The translations under genes were made by a program, and so were the position numbers. A model generated the notes under the pieces. That model made no database searches and was not told the DNA's origin. It saw only the letters and a list, made by a program, of their open reading frames with translations. Positions 52,744-61,141 of a DNA stretch of 64,000 nt are shown one piece after another. The first letter of the stretch is position 1. Every line of letters begins with the position of its first letter. The DNA is from Mesorhizobium sp. Root552. Its GTDB lineage: Bacteria; Pseudomonadota; Alphaproteobacteria; Rhizobiales; Rhizobiaceae. Where the stretch lies: contig NZ_LMFV01000008.1 in the NCBI RefSeq assembly GCF_001427285.1, forward strand, positions 1 through 64,000. The letters are read 5' to 3'.

Positions 52744-53424
52744 TCAGCCGATAAGCCGTCGCTTCGTCCGCTCGAACCATCCGAGCGATTTACCGCCTCG
52801 GCTCACCACGAAAGCCTGCGGCGCCACGAAGGATGCTTTTGAGTCCGCGATCGGAGAGAAGCCGCGCAGTGCGAACAGGCGCTGCCATTCGGCAATCGGC
52901 AGGACGTTGAAGTGGGTCGGTTCGTCGAAATCGTCCGGGGACGACGAGAACAGGATCATGTCGCTGGCGTTGCACAGATTGTCCAAGGCCAGATCGGCTT
53001 GTTCCGGGGGAATATGTTCCAGTACTTCGATGCAGATCGCGAGATCGTACTTTTGCCCGTTGCGCAGCGGGATAGGCTCTAGGATCGAATGAACCTTGAG
53101 GCGCTCGACCATGTCTTGGCGCGCGTTTGAAATCGCATAGGGAGAAACGTCATACCCGTATGCATCGATCCCGAGATCGCAAAGGGATTCTACAAGCAGG
53201 CCATACGCGCAGCCGACATCGACCGCCGTTCTTGGGGCGTATCTGCGCTTGATGGTGCGGGCAATCCGACCGAAGAAATTCAGCCAAGTAGGATGGCGAC
53301 CGTATTGATCGTATCCGCCAGTGGTACACCCGTTGGCATAGTAATCCTTGTCATACAGATCGGCGGGATTTTCCCTGGCTGTATCGATGGTGGCTTTTTC
53401 TCGCCGCGTGTTCTTCGGATTCAT
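52744..53424 (-). CDS. Class I SAM-dependent methyltransferase
   Basis: A 226-residue Methyltransf_11/23 protein: SAM-binding TAVDVGCAYGLLVESL, GYDVSPYAISNARQ, and ICIEVLEHIPPEQ. It is in an envelope glycosyltransferase locus, so a sugar methyltransferase role is likely. It converges with the GT2 gene at 52738 across five bases. Confidence 0.85.
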   Translation of the reverse strand: MNPKNTRREKATIDTARENPADLYDKDYYANGCTTGGYDQYGRHPTWLNFFGRIARTIKRRYAPRTAVDVGCAYGLLVESLCDLGIDAYGYDVSPYAISNARQDMVERLKVHSILEPIPLRNGQKYDLAICIEVLEHIPPEQADLALDNLCNASDMILFSSSPDDFDEPTHFNVLPIAEWQRLFALRGFSPIADSKASFVAPQAFVVSRGGKSLGWFERTKRRLIG

Positions 53425-53467
53425 ATCTAAGCCTTTCGGGAACCGTGCAGTCTTTTGGGTTGGCTGT

Positions 53468-54637
53468 TTAGGTCAGTTTTAGTCGCAGTGCCTTGATTTC
53501 CGAGACGATCGTCTCGGCGAAAGGGCCCTCGAGGCTAGAGGCAATTTCGAGCGTTGTATCCGAACTCTCACGGTTTAACCAAGTGGGGGATTTCTTTAGA
53601 AACTGAAATCCAAGTTCATTCAGCGTGTATTCCGGGAGAGCGTAGCTGACGCCTTGCCGCGCAACAGCGGTGAGGATGAAGTTTTCCGCATGCTGCCGCC
53701 AGTCTGCTGCGGCTTGAGTGGCCTTGGCAACAACGACCTTCTTGATGGCTAGCAAGCGCGGATCTTCCGGGATGATGAGCCGCTCGAGGATCAGACGCAC
53801 ACGCTCATCGGGCAGATAGGCGAGTTCAGTGTTGAGGTGATTGAGTGAGAGCGTTACGTCGTGAGCATATCCGTTCCGGATCACCCATTGTGTAAGCCCG
53901 ATTTCTCCGCGCCTTACAGTCCGACCCTTGCTACCTGAAATCCACAACTGCTTCCAGTAGCGTTGGAACGATGGCGCACTGAGAAGAGGTTGGGAGATGA
54001 GCAGGGCATACGAACAATAATGGAAGTTCTTGTGCTCGGCCGAGTAACGCCAGCGGATTGAGAGGTAGTCCGCCACGTTGACGCGATCGAGGCCATAGTT
54101 GGAGGCTGCTCCAACGAAGGGCATGTTCAGATCTTCCGCCCGTTTAAGCCAACTTTGGGAACCCGGGATCGGAAACCATGTGGAGTCATTCAGGATTGCG
54201 AGTTTTTCCAGGCGTCCTAGATGTTCCCGCAAAAACAGGATCCCATCGCGATAACCGCCGAAATCATACCCGTAGTTCGGTCGCTCGATTATCTTCCAAC
54301 AATGTTGGGACAATTCATGCCGGTCCGGTTCACTGAGCGGCAAATTCGATATCACCAGCGGCGCGTAACCACAGCTGATCAGGTATCTTAGCGCCTCCTT
54401 GTGCGACCCAAGCAGACCGTGCTGCGGAAAGACAAGATAGATTGCGACGCGAGCATCCAGGGGCACATCTCCGTCAGAGATGCGGGAATTCCTGGCGAGC
54501 ACAAGGTCGTAAAAGTATGTGGAAAAGAACCGCGACATCAACGCGCCTGGAACGGCCATCGCTTGATGGAGCAGGCGCCTGATTTCTCGTTTCAGTTTCC
54601 AAAATGGAAGGGAAGACAACAACAGTGCCTTTTTCAT
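53468..54637 (-). CDS. Rhamnan synthesis protein F (RgpF) family
   Basis: A 389-residue RgpF-type protein of the GT family linked to rhamnan synthesis. Hallmarks are YGYDFGGYRDGILFLREH, LAILNDSTWFPIPG and NYGLDRVNVADYLS. In Streptococcus RgpF assembles rhamnose-glucose polymers; in rhizobia it occurs in O-antigen loci. Base composition is lower in GC than in the flanking core genes, suggesting acquired O-antigen DNA. Confidence 0.82.
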   Translation of the reverse strand: MKKALLLSSLPFWKLKREIRRLLHQAMAVPGALMSRFFSTYFYDLVLARNSRISDGDVPLDARVAIYLVFPQHGLLGSHKEALRYLISCGYAPLVISNLPLSEPDRHELSQHCWKIIERPNYGYDFGGYRDGILFLREHLGRLEKLAILNDSTWFPIPGSQSWLKRAEDLNMPFVGAASNYGLDRVNVADYLSIRWRYSAEHKNFHYCSYALLISQPLLSAPSFQRYWKQLWISGSKGRTVRRGEIGLTQWVIRNGYAHDVTLSLNHLNTELAYLPDERVRLILERLIIPEDPRLLAIKKVVVAKATQAAADWRQHAENFILTAVARQGVSYALPEYTLNELGFQFLKKSPTWLNRESSDTTLEIASSLEGPFAETIVSEIKALRLKLT

Positions 54638-54783
54638 TGCTCAGTCAGGACGCTACGCGATCCTTCCGAATGAGCCGTACCTCAAGATTACCTCCTTCAA
54701 CACATCGAGGTGCGTTTTACAAGATTGACTGCGGTTGCAACTGTCGTGACTATCGAGTGTTCGATAAATCACACTGGGGCTCC

Positions 54784-55734
54784 ATGGGACGGAAAGAGAA
54801 AATTCTTGCGAGGATCGGCAAGCAGGATAAGGGCTTGGAAATAGCGCCTTATCACTCACCGCTTGCGGCCCGGAGCGAAGGATACAACGTCCGGATCCTT
54901 GATGTTTTTGATCAGGAGGAGCTGAAAAGCCGGGCGCTTCGGGACCCGCTGATACCTGACGAACTGGTCCATGCAATTGAAGAAGTCGACTATGTCGGTA
55001 GCGCCACTGAAATAGTCAAACTGGTGCCCGCCGAAGAACATGCTAGCTTCGATTACATAGTCAGCTCCCACAATTTCGAGCACTTGGCCAATCCCATCAA
55101 GTTCCTTCAGGGGTGCGAAATCCTGCTCAAGCAGGGCGGCGTGCTGACAATGGCCGTGCCGGACGCCCGTGCCTGCTTCGATTATTTCCGACCAAGGACC
55201 GTGCTCGGCGAATGGCTGGAAGCATATTTTGAAGATCGGCAAAAACCGTCGCACAGGCAGCTTTTCGATTCACGAGCCTATATGTCGTTTCGCAAGAAGG
55301 GGGACCTGGAACAGCACGCGTTCCATGGTGATGCCGGCTTGAAGTCGATGCTTCTCAAAGGCGATCTTTGGAAAGAATTCGAGGCTTGGAAGGCGAGGGC
55401 TGACGATGGCCCGTATGAGGATGCCCATTGCACTGTGATGACGCCGGATACGCTCCGTCTGCTTTTGACGGAAGCCCAGATGCTCGGATTGGTAAATCTG
55501 GACATAGTGGAGATATCTCCCACTGTTGCGCATGAATTCTACGTTCGATTGAGCAAACGTGGTGGTGGCACTACACGCGAGATGCCATCAAAAGAAGGGC
55601 TGTTGATGAGGGATGGCCTGTTGAAAAAAGCCATGCAGTTTCAATATTCGAGCGGACCGTTCGCCAGGCCACGCCGGCTGCTGAATAAATTGAAGCGCTC
55701 GATCCAGAAGCGGCTTGACCGATTTGGCGGTTGA
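54784..55734 (+). CDS. SAM-dependent methyltransferase, envelope polysaccharide locus
   Basis: About 316 residues. The start GRKEKILARIGKQDKGLEIAPYHSPL and FDYIVSSHNFEHLANPIKFLQ mark a class I methyltransferase found in glycan clusters. The ATG at 54784 is preferred because the upstream frame to 54604 would overlap the divergent RgpF gene and lacks conserved features. The C-terminus is basic (KLKRSIQKRLDRFGG). Confidence 0.78.
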   Translation: MGRKEKILARIGKQDKGLEIAPYHSPLAARSEGYNVRILDVFDQEELKSRALRDPLIPDELVHAIEEVDYVGSATEIVKLVPAEEHASFDYIVSSHNFEHLANPIKFLQGCEILLKQGGVLTMAVPDARACFDYFRPRTVLGEWLEAYFEDRQKPSHRQLFDSRAYMSFRKKGDLEQHAFHGDAGLKSMLLKGDLWKEFEAWKARADDGPYEDAHCTVMTPDTLRLLLTEAQMLGLVNLDIVEISPTVAHEFYVRLSKRGGGTTREMPSKEGLLMRDGLLKKAMQFQYSSGPFARPRRLLNKLKRSIQKRLDRFGG

Positions 55735-55760
55735 CGCCGGCTCCGGCTTACCTGACCGGT

Positions 55761-56624
55761 TCAGCCGCGCTGATAAAATGAATTGTTCCGGGAACGGCCT
55801 ATCAGCCTGTAGCCTCGCTTGGCGAAGGCGGCAGCGCAAGCGGGATAATCGACGTTGCCGGGCAAGTGCTCAATCACGATGCGGCCGGGAAGCAATGCCG
55901 GGTCGCAAGTCTCGATGAATGGGGCGAGGACACGATCTTCATGGCCTTCGATGTCGATCTTGAGCCCGTCGATATGATGGACGCGTGATTCAGCCAGGAT
56001 CGAGGGCAGGGTACGGATGGGGATAGACCCTTCGATGTCGTCCTCGAGCGATACGATTGCTACGTCGCCCTTGTGGATGCTGAGCGAACCGCTGCCTTCG
56101 TGATCGCTGACGGCGCAGCGAAAGATCGAGACATTGCCGAGTCCGGACGCGGCTGCGTTCCATTGGAGCCTTCTCGCCATCAATGGATTGGCGTCGATGG
56201 CGACGACCTTGCCGTTCTCGCCGACCTTCCTTGCCAATGGCAAGGTGTAGAGGCCGATATTCGCACCAATGTCGACAAAAGTGCCGTTCGGGCCGACACC
56301 TTCCAGCAGGAAATCGATGTCTGCCGCATTGTAGCGGGGATGGAGCAGGAGGCCGTTCTCGATCAGATTGCCGGGGTCACGCAGGCGGTAGGCGCAGCCG
56401 CGGAACCACACGTCGACCGTTCGAGCCGGGGAGCCGGTGATGAGCTTCGTCACTCGCCGGCGGAAAGCGCCGCGATGCAGCGGCGTGGTCTTTGCAATCG
56501 CGATCAACGCGGCCTGCCATCCGTCCGGTGCGAAGTGCCCGAATGGCAACGCTTCGTCGGGGTCAATTACGGCCTGTTCGGTCTCGGACAGAAGCCGTGC
56601 CGAGTTGGTCGGGGCGGGGCTCAA
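55761..56624 (-). CDS. FkbM-family methyltransferase
   Basis: About 287 residues. The FkbM core begins PRYNAADIDFLLEGV, with the SAM site GTFVDIGANIGLYTLPLA and IDANPLMARRLQWNA. The end has the KIDIEGHEDRVLAPF segment. The start is probably the TTG at 56624, which overlaps the upstream TGA (TTGA) and follows ggagccaaggc. It is third in an operon led by lrp. In Sinorhizobium the lrp-lpsCDE operon is in the equivalent place. Confidence 0.82.
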   Translation of the reverse strand: MSPAPTNSARLLSETEQAVIDPDEALPFGHFAPDGWQAALIAIAKTTPLHRGAFRRRVTKLITGSPARTVDVWFRGCAYRLRDPGNLIENGLLLHPRYNAADIDFLLEGVGPNGTFVDIGANIGLYTLPLARKVGENGKVVAIDANPLMARRLQWNAAASGLGNVSIFRCAVSDHEGSGSLSIHKGDVAIVSLEDDIEGSIPIRTLPSILAESRVHHIDGLKIDIEGHEDRVLAPFIETCDPALLPGRIVIEHLPGNVDYPACAAAFAKRGYRLIGRSRNNSFYQRG

Positions 56625-57538
56625 GCCTTGGCTCCGCCCGACAGTCCGAACTTGCTCAACTGGTGCGTCAGGTAGCGGCTGGCCGGTCCTATGGCTGTCA
56701 GTTGCCGAGAAGTAGCCAAGCCTGATGCGGCATGAGCGTCTTGATCCTCGACCGCGCCTTGCTCGAAGATGATGCCAGTCGGCGAAACCACTTTGAGTGG
56801 ACGCAAGCCGACCTTGGCCGCCGCGAGCGTGAGGTTGCCCTGGTTGAAGCCGAGGACATGGGCGAAATGCAGGCTGCCGAAGCCTTTGCGAGCGAACCAT
56901 TCGGCCGTATCAGGGACTTCGAGATAGACTTTTCCACCGGGTTTCAGCCATCGCGCGATGCGCTGGAGCGCCGGCAATGGCGTGCTCAGATGCTCGAAGA
57001 CGTGAAAGCTGGTGACGAGGTCGAACTCCGGCCCGAAATCGGCTTCCTGCCAACCGATCTGCCGCATGCGAGCGCCCAGTTGTTCGATCGCGTGCGTCGC
57101 GTAGGTTTCGCCGGGTTCGAAGCCGTGTGCGTCGTATCCCTTTTCAAGCATCATGGTGATGAATTCGCCGGAACCCGCGCCGAAGTCGAGGGTGCGGGCG
57201 CCGTCAGGCAAAAGGCCTTGCAATTGCTGGACCCGGCCCAGTGCCTCGCGCTGCCGCTTGAGGATATGTTTCTGCTTCGGTTTGGTTGATGCAAGCTGAT
57301 AGTCGAAGCGGTAGTATTTTTCGTAGTAGGTGCCGAGTTCCGACTCTGTCGGCATGGGGTTGGTGTAGAAAAGGCCGCAGCGGTTGCACATGACCGTGGG
57401 CAATCGTTTCAACCGGCGATCGATGCCGGCGACCGGCGCAAACGAACGCTCCCCGCAGACGGGGCAGGGTACCACGCCGCCCGAATAGGGATAACGGGTC
57501 ATCGGCAGCATATATCTGGCTATCGAGAAGATATTCAT
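56621..57538 (-). CDS. Class I methyltransferase with N-terminal zinc-ribbon-like motif
   Basis: A 305-residue protein. The N-terminus has CPVCGERSFAPVAG and MCNRCGLFYTNPMP (two CxxC pairs) and then the SAM domain (RTLDFGAGSGEFITMML) with SFHVFEHLSTPLPAL. The CPVCG...CNRCG type of methyltransferase is typical of sugar-modification clusters. It overlaps the FkbM gene by four bases. Confidence 0.85.
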   Translation of the reverse strand: MNIFSIARYMLPMTRYPYSGGVVPCPVCGERSFAPVAGIDRRLKRLPTVMCNRCGLFYTNPMPTESELGTYYEKYYRFDYQLASTKPKQKHILKRQREALGRVQQLQGLLPDGARTLDFGAGSGEFITMMLEKGYDAHGFEPGETYATHAIEQLGARMRQIGWQEADFGPEFDLVTSFHVFEHLSTPLPALQRIARWLKPGGKVYLEVPDTAEWFARKGFGSLHFAHVLGFNQGNLTLAAAKVGLRPLKVVSPTGIIFEQGAVEDQDAHAASGLATSRQLTAIGPASRYLTHQLSKFGLSGGAKA

Positions 57539-57616
57539 GGGCTGTCGGAGTGGCTCGTAAATAATCCGGCGGGTGATACTTCACCCCAAGTCGAATAGCT
57601 ATAGGGGCAGCTCCGG

Positions 57617-58123
57617 CTAAATCTCCACCGGGACCTCGTCCTTGATCTTGCGGATGGTCAGTGCGGTGCGCACGGTGCCGACGTTCGGCGTGGAGGTCAG
57701 TTCCTCGATGACGAAGGTCTGGAATGTGCCGATGTCGCTGGTTACGCAATGCAGCAGGAAGTCGGATTCGCCCGATACCATCCAGGCCTCGCGCACGATC
57801 GGCCAGGCGCGCGTGCGCTCGGCAAAGGCTTTCAATTCCGCATCGGCCTGATGGTGCAGACCTATCAGGCAGAATGCGACCACTTCCATGCCAAGCGAAG
57901 GCGCGTCGAGCAGGGCACGGAACCCGCGGATGATGCCTTTTTCCTCCAGTCGGCGGACGCGCCGCAGGCAGGGAGGGGCTGAGATGCCGACCCTTTGCGA
58001 CAACTCGACATTGGTCATGCGGCCGTCATTTTGCAGTTCGCGCAGTATCTTCCAGTCGATGGCGTCGAGGTCAGCCTTGATCGGCATTTGGGAAAGTCCG
58101 CTGCGCAAGAATCTGTCGTTCAT
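57617..58123 (-). CDS. lrp: Lrp/AsnC-family transcriptional regulator
   Basis: A 168-residue feast/famine regulator: winged helix IDWKILRELQNDGRMTNVELSQ and RVGISAPPCLRRVRRLEEKG, then the RAM ligand domain (FCLIGLHHQADAEL, SGESDFLLHCVTSD). It directly precedes the two methyltransferase genes on this strand. In Sinorhizobium the equivalent lrp3 lies at the head of lpsCDE and is regulated by LsrB. Confidence 0.9.
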   Translation of the reverse strand: MNDRFLRSGLSQMPIKADLDAIDWKILRELQNDGRMTNVELSQRVGISAPPCLRRVRRLEEKGIIRGFRALLDAPSLGMEVVAFCLIGLHHQADAELKAFAERTRAWPIVREAWMVSGESDFLLHCVTSDIGTFQTFVIEELTSTPNVGTVRTALTIRKIKDEVPVEI

Positions 58124-58334
58124 CGGTAATTAAACGACTTTTTGCCGCACGCCAGCGTTTTCATGCGGAATTTCGTGGGTTTCCAACGCTTCCAGAGGCC
58201 ATTTGGGGCGACAACGTTTCCGGGGACACTTTCCGCGCCTCCTTGCTGGCTCGGCGGCCAACACTTACATTGCGCATTCAAGATTTCAGCCAGATGCGGG
58301 CCGCATGACAGCCCGCCGTTGCGAAGGCCGCTCC

Positions 58335-59309
58335 ATGACCGTCAAGCACGCCCCTGTTCTCATCATCGGCTCAGGCCCGGCCGGCTATACCGCCGCGATC
58401 TATGCCGCACGCGCCATGCTGAAGCCGGTCCTGGTGGCCGGACTGCAACAGGGCGGGCAGTTGATGATTACCACCGATGTCGAGAACTATCCGGGCTTTG
58501 CCGAACCGATCCAGGGGCCATGGCTGATGAGCGAGATGCTCAAGCAAGCCGAGCATGTGGGCACAGAGGTCATCAACGACATCATCGTCGAGGTGGACAT
58601 TGATAAACGTCCGTTCGTCGCCAAGGGCGATTCCGGCACGACCTACACAGCCGATGCGCTGATCATTGCCACAGGCGCACAGGCAAAATGGCTCGGCATT
58701 CCGAGCGAACAGACCTTCATGGGTTTCGGGGTTTCGGCCTGTGCCACCTGCGACGGCTTCTTCTATCGCGGCAAGGATGTGGCGGTTGTCGGCGGCGGCA
58801 ATTCAGCGGTCGAGGAGGCGCTCTATCTTGCAAACCTCGCCAAGAGCGTAACCGTCATCCATCGGCGCAGCGAGTTCCGTGCAGAGCGCATCCTGCGTGA
58901 ACGCCTGATGGCGAAGGAAAACGTCAAGGTGGTCTGGGATACGGTGGTTGACGAAATCACCGGACGCCCGGGCAAAACGCCGCTGCCGCCTTCCGTTGAA
59001 GGTTTGAAGCTCAAGAACGTCGTGACCGGGCAGGAGAGCCAACTCAAGGTGGATGGCGTGTTCGTGGCGATCGGACACGCGCCTTCGGTCGAGCTTTTCG
59101 CCGGCAAGCTCAAGCAGAAGTCGAACGGGTATCTGTGGACGGCGCCGGATTCGACGCGCACGGACGTGCCTGGCGTTTTCGCAGCCGGAGACGTGACCGA
59201 TGACATCTACCGCCAGGCGGTGACGGCGGCAGGCATGGGCTGCATGGCGGCGCTTGAGGTGGAAAAGTATCTGGCCGGGATAGAGGTACACCGGGAAGCG
59301 GCGGAATAA
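58335..59309 (+). CDS. trxB: Thioredoxin-disulfide reductase
   Basis: A 324-residue FAD/NADPH enzyme that reduces thioredoxin. FAD site LIIGSGPAGYTAAIYAARA, redox-active disulfide CATCDG, NADPH site VAVVGGGNSAVEEALYLANLA, and the end FAAGDVTDDIYRQAVTAAGMG. The start at 58335 follows gaaggccgctcc. It is 53 bp upstream of the LysR gene, as in the lsrB locus. Confidence 0.96.
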   Translation: MTVKHAPVLIIGSGPAGYTAAIYAARAMLKPVLVAGLQQGGQLMITTDVENYPGFAEPIQGPWLMSEMLKQAEHVGTEVINDIIVEVDIDKRPFVAKGDSGTTYTADALIIATGAQAKWLGIPSEQTFMGFGVSACATCDGFFYRGKDVAVVGGGNSAVEEALYLANLAKSVTVIHRRSEFRAERILRERLMAKENVKVVWDTVVDEITGRPGKTPLPPSVEGLKLKNVVTGQESQLKVDGVFVAIGHAPSVELFAGKLKQKSNGYLWTAPDSTRTDVPGVFAAGDVTDDIYRQAVTAAGMGCMAALEVEKYLAGIEVHREAAE

Positions 59310-59362
59310 GCCGCAAAGAAGCCCGATTTCTTCATCAAACGCCGCACAGAACGAGGGGAATC

Positions 59363-60259
59363 ATGGCGTTAGATTGGGATAAATTACGCGTGTTTCACGC
59401 AGCGGCGGAGGCTGGTTCCTTCACCCATGCTGCGGAAACGCTGCATCTTTCGCAATCGGCGATCTCCCGGCAAGTGAGTGCGCTCGAACATGACGTCGGC
59501 GTGCCGCTGTTCAACCGGCATGCGCGCGGCCTTGTGCTGACCGAACAAGGCGAAATGCTTTTCCGCACTGCGCACGACGTGTTGATGAAGCTGGAAACGA
59601 TCAAGTCGCGGCTGTCGGAAACCAAGGACCTTCCTACCGGGATATTGCGGGTGACGACCACGGTGGGCCTCGGCACAGGCTGGCTGACCGAGCGGGCGAA
59701 GGAATTTCTCGACCTGTTCCCTGAGATCAATTTGCAGCTTGTGCTGACCAACGAGGAACTCGACCTCACCATGCGGCAGGCCGATTGCGCTGTCAGGCTA
59801 CGCCAGCCGCAACAGCCGGACCTGATCCAGCGCCGGCTGTTTACCGTGCACCTGCATGTGTTTGCCTCGCAGGCCTATCTCGACAAGCACGGCGTGCCGA
59901 AGTCGGCTGCCGATCTCGACCACCATCGCATCGTGACCTTCGGAGAACCGGTGCCGCCCTATCTGGCCGGCCTCAATGCGCTTGAAACCGTCGGGCGTCC
60001 TGATGGCGACAAGCGCCCGACGGCGCTTCAGATCAACGATTTGATGTCGATCCGGCGCGCGGTGAAGCGCGGCGTCGGCATCGCCATGCTGCCCGACTAT
60101 ATGGCAGGCAAGGATTCCGGCCTTGTGCCGGTGCTTGAGGAACTGGAAGGGCCGTCCTTCGACACCTTCTTCGTCTATCCCGAGGCGATGAAGAACCAGG
60201 CCAAGCTGAAGGCGTTTCGCGACTTCATGTTCGCCAAGGCGCGCAACTGGTCGTACTGA
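59363..60259 (+). CDS. lsrB: LysR-family regulator, LsrB/VtlR type
   Basis: A 298-residue LTTR with the helix-turn-helix DKLRVFHAAAEAGSFTHAAETLHLSQSAIS broken here at residue limit, followed by the effector domain. Position after trxB and before an AbcR-like RNA matches LsrB of Sinorhizobium and VtlR of Brucella/Agrobacterium, which link redox, LPS genes (lrp3-lpsCDE) and AbcR sRNA. The protein has one Cys (about residue 142, DCAVRL); Sinorhizobium LsrB senses redox through several. Confidence 0.85.
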   Translation: MALDWDKLRVFHAAAEAGSFTHAAETLHLSQSAISRQVSALEHDVGVPLFNRHARGLVLTEQGEMLFRTAHDVLMKLETIKSRLSETKDLPTGILRVTTTVGLGTGWLTERAKEFLDLFPEINLQLVLTNEELDLTMRQADCAVRLRQPQQPDLIQRRLFTVHLHVFASQAYLDKHGVPKSAADLDHHRIVTFGEPVPPYLAGLNALETVGRPDGDKRPTALQINDLMSIRRAVKRGVGIAMLPDYMAGKDSGLVPVLEELEGPSFDTFFVYPEAMKNQAKLKAFRDFMFAKARNWSY

Positions 60260-60504
60260 GCGGCAGAGCCCACGAGTTGCCTGAGTATCGGGCAGTGCTG
60301 TGCAATAATTCCGCTGAAGCCCGCACACCGTTCCGAAGAAGAGCGTCCATGCGCTGAAAAACGGCGATTTTCTTTCAAATAGGCCCGGTTTCTGGCCTTA
60401 TTGCCGCTAAATTGGTCTTGGACCACAGCCTGTGTCTTTTTGCATGTGTGCGTTGCAAAATAGATGCTTGTTTCTGAGGCAGGAGGGTCCCATATATTGT
60501 GCAT
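60260..60504. promoter_or_regulatory. Region between lsrB-like gene and AbcR-like RNA
   Basis: No gene. It must hold the promoter of the small RNA; TTG-rich hexamers occur near 60465-60471. It is also where VtlR-type regulators bind in Brucella, though I cannot name a site here. Confidence 0.4.
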
Positions 60505-60618
60505 CTCCTGAGCGCGTTCTCCTCCCATTAGCGCTCACGAGTGTTCCCCTCTGGAGGTTTAGCCCTAGCGGGCACTTCCAATCAACTCAGCCGGATCTTC
60601 TTGGATCCGGCTTTTTTG
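60505..60618 (+). ncRNA. abcR: AbcR-like (alpha-r15) trans-acting small RNA
   Basis: Three stem-loops can be drawn. SL1: gagcgc (60510-60515) pairs with gcgctc (60531-60536), with ctcctccca in the loop, an anti-Shine-Dalgarno motif as in AbcR. SL2: agtg..ccc / ggg..cact around 60541-60577, with a second C-rich stretch (ttcccctct). SL3: intrinsic terminator gccggatc / gatccggc with six T (60590-60617). The gene position after an LsrB/VtlR-type regulator matches the AbcR locus of Sinorhizobium, Agrobacterium and Brucella. The 5' end is estimated. It should base-pair with ABC-transporter mRNAs, probably with Hfq. Confidence 0.72.
60590..60617 (+). terminator. Terminator of the AbcR-like RNA
   Basis: gccggatc-ttcttg-gatccggc followed by tttttt. 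Confidence 0.9.
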
Positions 60619-61095
60619 TTGCCTGCATCCAGCCGCGTCCGGACGTGCGGTGTGGCGGCGGCAAACATCCAAGCCAATCTTGAGTTCAGTGCAGTTCTTG
60701 CGGGACGGCGCTTTGGTCGTCGTCACGGCAGTTGGGACCCCGTGGAACTGTTTCGTCACCTGCCGCTCTAGGCATTCCACGCTTGCCATCGGCACGACAG
60801 AAGACGTGTAGGCGGCGCGTAACAGTCATGTAACCCCTGTAACATGACGCCCGCTTTCGTTCTTGACTAAGGAGTAGGCAGGACGCGGCGCGGTGGTTCG
60901 AGCGATGGGGGCATCGTTCGTATCGCGGGCTCAGGTAGCCGCCGCGTCCAGCTTTTTCCCGCCGGTGGATGCCGGCCAGGGTGCCGTTTCGCGGAGTTGC
61001 CGCGACCCTGAATCCAGTGGAAAGCCAGCGTGGGTTTTCCTGCAGTTTGCCAATATGCGGCGGACCTGCCGTTACCTCCCCGGAAACGGTCCGCA
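60619..61095. other. Gene-free region; inverted repeat gtcatgt/acatgac
   Basis: No credible gene and no second AbcR-like RNA. An inverted repeat gtcatgt (60825-60831) ... acatgac (60842-60848) overlaps two gtaac strings. Its binding protein is unknown. Confidence 0.45.
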
Positions 61096-61130
61096 ACAAA
61101 CGGCGCCCGGTTGAACCGGACGCCGTTTGT
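61096..61130 (-). terminator. Hairpin after the EF-G-like gene
   Basis: acaaacggcg-c-ccggtt-ga-accgg-a-cgccgtttgt forms a long near-perfect stem 12 bp past the stop at 61142; the following T tract is weak. Confidence 0.6.
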
Positions 61131-61141
61131 GGTTCTGGACC

